From NCBI GenBank assembly GCA_937925895.1, contig CALANC010000175.1, positions 1 through 10,775 on the forward strand: a stretch of DNA of 10,775 nt, read 5' to 3'. The DNA comes from an uncultured Desulfobacterales bacterium (GTDB taxonomy: Bacteria; Desulfobacterota; Desulfobacteria; Desulfobacterales; UBA11574). Below are positions 7,121-10,775 of this stretch, piece after piece (positions within the stretch are counted from its first letter, which is position 1; the number at the start of each line of letters is the position of its first letter). Under the pieces are notes generated by a model. The model saw only the letters and a program-made list of their open reading frames with translations. It had not been told where the DNA came from and ran no database searches. The translations under genes were made by a program, and so were the position numbers.

Positions 7121-7127
7121 AAAGGAG
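7121..7127 (+). promoter_or_regulatory. Shine-Dalgarno of rpsT
   Basis: AAAGGAG ends 9 nt before the TTG at 7137. This strong site supports initiation at the unusual TTG codon and fixes the start of bS20. Confidence 0.85.
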
Positions 7128-7136
7128 TCTATAAAT

Positions 7137-7406
7137 TTGGCCAATCATAAATCTGCATTAAAGCGTGCGCGGCAGAATGAAAAAAAACGACTGCGTAATA
7201 AATCAACGAAAACAAGAGTTAAAAACGTCGAAAAAAGCGTACGGCTTGCTGTGAATGAAAATTCGAAAGAAACTGCTTTAAACCAACTAAATGCCGCTCA
7301 GTCTGCAATCGACAAAGCAGCAAAAAAAGGTGTCATCCACAAAAACACTGCGTCTCGAAAGCTGTCTCGCCTCTCCAGACAGGTAAACGCAATATCTTCC
7401 GGTTGA
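7137..7406 (+). CDS. rpsT: Ribosomal protein bS20 (TTG start)
   Basis: This 89-residue basic helical protein of the 30S subunit binds 16S rRNA and helps its assembly. The N-terminus MANHKSALKRARQNEKKRLR (1-20) and the C-terminal GVIHKNTASRKLSRLSRQVN (65-84) are diagnostic for bS20. Translation begins at TTG (7137), supported by the upstream AAAGGAG and by the conserved second residue Ala. E. coli rpsT also starts with UUG, and there the poor start codon is tied to translational autoregulation; the same control here is an inference. It is the only plus-strand gene in the window, divergent from murJ and convergent with lptE, and appears monocistronic with its own promoter. Confidence 0.97.
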   Translation: MANHKSALKRARQNEKKRLRNKSTKTRVKNVEKSVRLAVNENSKETALNQLNAAQSAIDKAAKKGVIHKNTASRKLSRLSRQVNAISSG

Positions 7407-7408
7407 TT

Positions 7409-7438
7409 AAAAAAATAGAAACCACCCGACACGAGTGG
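7409..7438 (-). terminator. Intrinsic terminator of the leuS-lptE unit
   Basis: On the minus strand a 7-bp stem, CCACTCG with CGGGTGG (one G-U pair) around a TGT loop, is followed by TTTCTATTTTTTT. This is a textbook rho-independent terminator. As plus-strand RNA the stem has a mismatch and no U-tract, so it serves lptE. It sits 52 nt past the lptE stop, and its U-tract ends 3 nt from the rpsT stop codon. Confidence 0.85.
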
Positions 7439-7468
7439 ATTCCCTGAGATATATTTGCTGGCTGGCCC

Positions 7469-7488
7469 GGATATTTCATGAAATATCC
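7469..7488. terminator. Perfect 20-nt palindrome, possible rpsT terminator
   Basis: GGATATTTCATGAAATATCC is fully self-complementary and is followed on the plus strand by TTTAAAAATC. It lies 62 nt past the rpsT stop and ends 1 nt before the lptE stop codon. It could end rpsT transcripts, although the stem is AT-rich and the T-run short. On the minus strand it is followed by G/C bases and is not a terminator. A protein-binding palindrome is an alternative. Confidence 0.45.
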
Positions 7489-7489
7489 T

Positions 7490-8005
7490 TTAAAAATCGT
7501 CTGTCAACCGGCGGTAAATTTTTTCTGCGAGCCGTTTCGAAAGCGCCTCGATGGCTGTCCGTTTGTTCCGTTCGGATAATTGCTTGTCCCCCGACGCATC
7601 ATAGGCCTCGTTTTCTGAAACACCTTTTGCAGACCATATTAATTTTCCACCCGGATCCGTCAATTTCAGATCGACAACAGCAGTCACCCGTTTTTCAATG
7701 GCGGTTAATTGACCCGCTCTGGAAATTGTCTCGCTTCTAATGGATTCAATAACCCCGGTAAGGGTCGCGTCGGCGTCTTGGCTGCTTGTCAATATCGCCT
7801 TTCTATTTTTGGTGATCTCATATATTAAATCATTGGTAAATAAGCTCTCCACTCCGGTTTCAGCAGTACGGTTTTCAAGTATTTGTATGCGAATCGATCG
7901 AATGCCATTAGGCAAATTTCCCCCACCGGCAAACCGGTAGCCGCAAGCGTGTAGGAATATTGAAACCAAAACAACGAATTGAATATAATTCCGGTTCAAA
8001 TTCAC
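7490..8005 (-). CDS. lptE: LptE, lipopolysaccharide-assembly lipoprotein
   Basis: LptE is an outer-membrane lipoprotein that plugs the LptD barrel and helps deliver lipopolysaccharide to the cell surface. The 171-residue product has a short signal peptide with the lipobox LHAC (18-21); Cys21 would be lipidated. The mature start CGYRFAGGGNLPNGIRSIRI (21-40) is typical of the family, followed by the mixed alpha/beta domain with VESLFTNDLIYEIT and the region around KRVTAVVDLKLTD. The start is GTG at 8005, with AAGGA 7 nt upstream, 30 nt after the leuS stop. leuS-lptE is a widely conserved pairing, which supports the call. The gene ends in an intrinsic terminator convergent with rpsT. The holA gene that often follows lptE is not present here. 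Confidence 0.93.
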   Translation of the reverse strand: MNLNRNYIQFVVLVSIFLHACGYRFAGGGNLPNGIRSIRIQILENRTAETGVESLFTNDLIYEITKNRKAILTSSQDADATLTGVIESIRSETISRAGQLTAIEKRVTAVVDLKLTDPGGKLIWSAKGVSENEAYDASGDKQLSERNKRTAIEALSKRLAEKIYRRLTDDF

Positions 8006-8035
8006 TTCAGTATCCTTAACCTTTGGTGTGGTGAG

Positions 8036-10627
8036 TTATACCACAATATTCACCAGCTTTTTCTTTACCACAATAACTTTCTTGATTGGTTTATTGTCTA
8101 TAAATTTCTGAATCCGTTCATCGGATAAAGCCAGCGATTTAATGGTGTCATCGTCTGCATCCGCACCAACTGTGAACCTGTTTCTAAGCTTTCCGTTTAC
8201 CTGAACAACGATCAAGAGATCATCTTTTACCAGTGCATCCTCACTGTATGAGGGCCAGGGGGCTTTCACGACACTTGTCTCAAATCCCATGGTTTCCCAG
8301 AGTTCTTCGGCAAAATGGGGAACAATCGGTGACAAGAGGAGTGCGACGGCCTCCATGGCTCCCCTCATCACGATTCTTTTCTGAGGATTGTCTTCAGTAG
8401 AGTCTATTCCGTACAACATGTTTACGAGTTCCATGATTGCACTGATGGCGGTATTGAAATGATATCGATCTTCAATATCTTTTGTAACCTTGTATATGGT
8501 TGAATGAGTCTTTCTGAACACCTTTCGCAACTCGGGATCCAACTTGTCTTGGGTACCATCAAACGGAGATACGGTTTTGATCATCTCCATCCATCTCAAA
8601 GCAAGGCGCCAAAAACGTTTTAAAAATCGATACCCTCCTTCAACTCCCTGCTCGCTCCATTCCAGATCTCTCTCGGGCGGGGCTGCAAAAAGACAAAAAA
8701 GCCTGGTCGTATCTGCACCGTATTTTTCAAGTAGAACATTGGGTTCGATAACGTTCTTTTTCGATTTTGACATCTTTTCAACACGTCCCACGGTAATCAC
8801 CCCGTCACATCGTTGGCAATGTCGATCGCCGTCACTCCCTCTCACCTCTTCAGGCAGAAGATATCCGTGCTCCGGACAAGACACCGTCTCTTTGCAGACC
8901 ATCCCCTGGGTTAACAGACGGGTAAAGGGTTCCTTGCACTTAACAAGACCAAAATCGTTCAATACGCGGGTAAAATACCTGGAATAAAGAAGATGTAAAA
9001 TTGCGTGTTCGACACCTCCAATGTATTGGTCTACCGGCATCCAGTAGTCTACGGCATCGCTGTCGAACATGCCACTTTCACAATTTGGACTGCAGTATCT
9101 CTCATAGTACCACGACGACTCGACAAACGTGTCCATGGTATCGGTTTCTCTTTTTGCATCGGGGTCGCCACAGACCGGACACCTGGCCGTGACAAAATAA
9201 TCAAGCGTCGGCAGCGGCGATTTTCCGCCTTCCAGAAGATCAATATCCTCCGGAAGCAAAATAGGCAAATCCTCTTCCGGTACCGGAACGGTACCACACG
9301 TACGGCAATGAATCATTGGAATCGGTGTTCCCCAATAACGCTGCCTGGAAATGCCCCAGTCTCTTAATCTGAAACTTACAGCTTTTTTTCCCATACGTTG
9401 TTGTTCCAGATAGGAAGCAATCTCATCAAGTGCTTTGACGCTTTCCAACCCGTCAAACTGACCGGAATTGACCAATATTCCCTCTCCGGTGAATGCTTCC
9501 GTCATCGTGGCCGAATCGAGATCGTCATCGTACGGTTTTACCACGACCACAACGTCCAAACCGAACTTCCTGGCAAAATCGAGATCTCTCTGATCATGCG
9601 CCGGAACCGACATGACCGCACCGGTTCCATACTCCATCAAAGCAAAGTTGGCCGTATAGATGGGCATTCGTCTTCCGTTTAACGGGTTAATACAATAAGC
9701 ACCTATAAAAACGCCCTCCTTTTCATAACTTTCCACTGCTCTGGCGGACCGATCTTGCGCGAGAATGCGCTCGATGAATTCGCCAACTTTTTTTTCGTTC
9801 CGAGTGCCCGTTGACAGCTTGAACACCAATGGATGCTCGGGTGCCAGACACATGAAAGTTGCCCCACAAACTGTATCTTGTCTGGTTGTAAAAACGGGTA
9901 TAACTTCATTGCTGTTTTCGATGGGAAACCTGATTTCTGCTCCCAGGCTCTTTCCAATCCAGTTTTTCTGCATCGTGACAACTTTTTCCGGCCAGCCGGG
10001 AAGTTTGTCACAATACAGCAAGAGATCTTCAGCGTAATCCGTAATGCGGAAAAACCATTGCCAAAGTTCTTTTTGCCTGACAGCCTTGCCGCAACGCCAG
10101 CACATACCGGCTTCTACTTGTTCATTGGCAAGAACCGTTTGGCAGGGTTCACACCAATTCACATATGCTTCTTTCCTGTAGGCCATCCCTTTTTCGTACA
10201 TTTTTAGAAAAAGCCATTGCTCCCAGCGGTAATATTCAGGACTGCAAGTGGCGATTTCTCGGTCCCAATCATAAGAAAAGCCAAGTTGCTTCAGCTGGGA
10301 TCGCATGGTGTTAATATTAGCATAGGTCCATTCGGCCGGATGGCTATTGTTTGCTATTGCCGCGTTTTCCGCCGGCATACCGAATGCATCCCATCCCATT
10401 GGGTGAAGGACATTGAATCCCCTCATTGTTTTGTACCTTGCAACCACATCTCCGATGGTATAGTTCCGCACATGCCCCATGTGGATGTTACCCGATGGAT
10501 AAGGAAACATCTCCAGTAGATAATATTTTTCCTTGCCGGGCTCTTCTTGAACCTTGAAGATTTTTGACTCTTCCCATTTTTTTTGCCACTTGGATTCGAT
10601 TGTCTTTGGATCGTATTTTTCCTTCAT
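8036..10627 (-). CDS. leuS: Leucyl-tRNA synthetase
   Basis: This class I aminoacyl-tRNA synthetase charges tRNA-Leu in the cytoplasm. The 863 residues are normal for a bacterial LeuRS. The HIGH motif is HMGH (49-52) after FPYPSGNI, and KMSKS lies at 618-622. The CP1 editing domain has the Thr-rich TTRQDT (247-252) and Asp345 in [12 protein letters not shown], both needed for hydrolysing mischarged tRNA, so proofreading looks intact. Cysteine pairs suggest metal-binding sites: C159/C162 with C176/C179, C441/C444 with C483/C486, and C584 with C604/C607 just before KMSKS. The anticodon-binding and C-terminal domains fill the last 200 residues. The ATG at 10627 has a distant GAGG about 13 nt upstream. 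It leads the leuS-lptE unit. Confidence 0.98.
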   Translation of the reverse strand: MKEKYDPKTIESKWQKKWEESKIFKVQEEPGKEKYYLLEMFPYPSGNIHMGHVRNYTIGDVVARYKTMRGFNVLHPMGWDAFGMPAENAAIANNSHPAEWTYANINTMRSQLKQLGFSYDWDREIATCSPEYYRWEQWLFLKMYEKGMAYRKEAYVNWCEPCQTVLANEQVEAGMCWRCGKAVRQKELWQWFFRITDYAEDLLLYCDKLPGWPEKVVTMQKNWIGKSLGAEIRFPIENSNEVIPVFTTRQDTVCGATFMCLAPEHPLVFKLSTGTRNEKKVGEFIERILAQDRSARAVESYEKEGVFIGAYCINPLNGRRMPIYTANFALMEYGTGAVMSVPAHDQRDLDFARKFGLDVVVVVKPYDDDLDSATMTEAFTGEGILVNSGQFDGLESVKALDEIASYLEQQRMGKKAVSFRLRDWGISRQRYWGTPIPMIHCRTCGTVPVPEEDLPILLPEDIDLLEGGKSPLPTLDYFVTARCPVCGDPDAKRETDTMDTFVESSWYYERYCSPNCESGMFDSDAVDYWMPVDQYIGGVEHAILHLLYSRYFTRVLNDFGLVKCKEPFTRLLTQGMVCKETVSCPEHGYLLPEEVRGSDGDRHCQRCDGVITVGRVEKMSKSKKNVIEPNVLLEKYGADTTRLFCLFAAPPERDLEWSEQGVEGGYRFLKRFWRLALRWMEMIKTVSPFDGTQDKLDPELRKVFRKTHSTIYKVTKDIEDRYHFNTAISAIMELVNMLYGIDSTEDNPQKRIVMRGAMEAVALLLSPIVPHFAEELWETMGFETSVVKAPWPSYSEDALVKDDLLIVVQVNGKLRNRFTVGADADDDTIKSLALSDERIQKFIDNKPIKKVIVVKKKLVNIVV

Positions 10628-10652
10628 TGGATCTATAATACCTCAATTTGTC

Positions 10653-10680
10653 ATCAATCAGTGAAAACGATTGATATTTT
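10653..10680 (+). repeat. Inverted repeat followed by T-run upstream of leuS
   Basis: ATCAATC (10653-10659) pairs with GATTGAT (10669-10675) around a 9-nt loop and is followed on the plus strand by ATTTTT, continuing as T through 10683. It looks like a weak plus-strand terminator, perhaps stopping antisense transcription out of leuS. In the leuS leader (minus strand) it would be a hairpin about 25 nt before the start codon. Confidence 0.35.
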
Positions 10681-10709
10681 TTTGCGGAAAAACCCTAACC
10701 TTCAACCCT

Positions 10710-10738
10710 CATTTATCACGACCTTAGCGCTCGGTCAA
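10710..10738 (-). promoter_or_regulatory. Possible leuS promoter
   Basis: The minus strand has TTGACC (10738-10733, five of six -35 bases), a 17-nt spacer and TAAATG (10715-10710) preceded by TG one base away, an extended -10 pattern. It would give a leader of about 75 nt. The -10 hexamer is poor, so confidence is limited. An ATTATATAAT palindrome near the right edge (10762-10771) offers another -10, but its -35 would lie outside the window. Confidence 0.35.
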
Positions 10739-10775
10739 ATAGAGACTTGTCATGCCACAACATTATATAATTTAA

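Noticed and set aside
8544..10519. Several plus-strand open frames of 60-150 codons inside leuS
   Set aside because: All lie opposite an intact leuS with both catalytic motifs; none shows a domain, start signal or promoter.
10762..10771. ATTATATAAT palindrome at the right edge, containing TATAAT on both strands
   Set aside because: On the plus strand the nearest -35-like word TTGTCA gives a 13-nt spacer, too short; on the minus strand the -35 would be outside the window. It cannot be supported as a separate promoter.
1..10775. Search for CRISPR repeats, insertion sequences, tRNA/rRNA genes, phage or defence genes
   Set aside because: No regularly spaced direct repeats, terminal inverted repeats with transposase, tRNA-like cloverleaf or toxin/nuclease genes were seen; all the coding space is taken by housekeeping genes.

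Overview
This is an ordinary chromosomal stretch of housekeeping genes from a Gram-negative bacterium. The outer-membrane lipopolysaccharide gene lptE, together with murJ and an FtsB-type divisome gene, shows a diderm envelope. The AT-leaning base composition, the lptE/rpsT/murJ neighbourhood, the coaBC - type-4 uracil-DNA glycosylase - nfeD - slipin order and the cysteine-rich LeuRS fit a Desulfobacterota (formerly deltaproteobacterial) organism, possibly Desulfobacterales. That placement is inferred from gene content and protein style, not from a search.

Layout. All genes lie on the minus strand except rpsT. Read in transcription order from the right edge: leuS then lptE (10627-7490) form one unit that ends in a good intrinsic terminator just before the end of the convergent rpsT. 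rpsT (7137-7406, plus) has a TTG start, a strong Shine-Dalgarno and its own promoter. It is divergent from a minus-strand envelope cluster: murJ, an ftsB-like gene, a short TPR gene and coaBC (7020-3626), tightly packed down to an 8-nt overlap. After a 148-nt gap with several inverted repeats come a family-4 uracil-DNA glycosylase gene, then nfeD and a slipin gene (2673-615) separated by 1 nt. A hairpin follows, then a small basic protein with a Rho N-terminal-like domain, and the first codons of a HAD-family hydrolase that runs off the left edge.

How the genes fit together. LptE helps insert lipopolysaccharide in the outer membrane. MurJ flips lipid II and the FtsB-like protein belongs to the septal machinery that uses it, so the central cluster is about envelope growth and division. 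coaBC supplies coenzyme A and is probably carried in the same transcript. NfeD (membrane serine protease) and slipin (SPFH scaffold) are a known functional pair. LeuRS and ribosomal protein bS20 serve translation.

I found no mobile element, CRISPR array, tRNA, rRNA or cryptic defence system. The points most worth a second look are the uncharacterised Rho_N-like gene, the TTG-started TPR gene overlapping ftsB, the TTG start of rpsT, the convergent terminators, and several intergenic hairpins. No gap between genes exceeds 150 bases.
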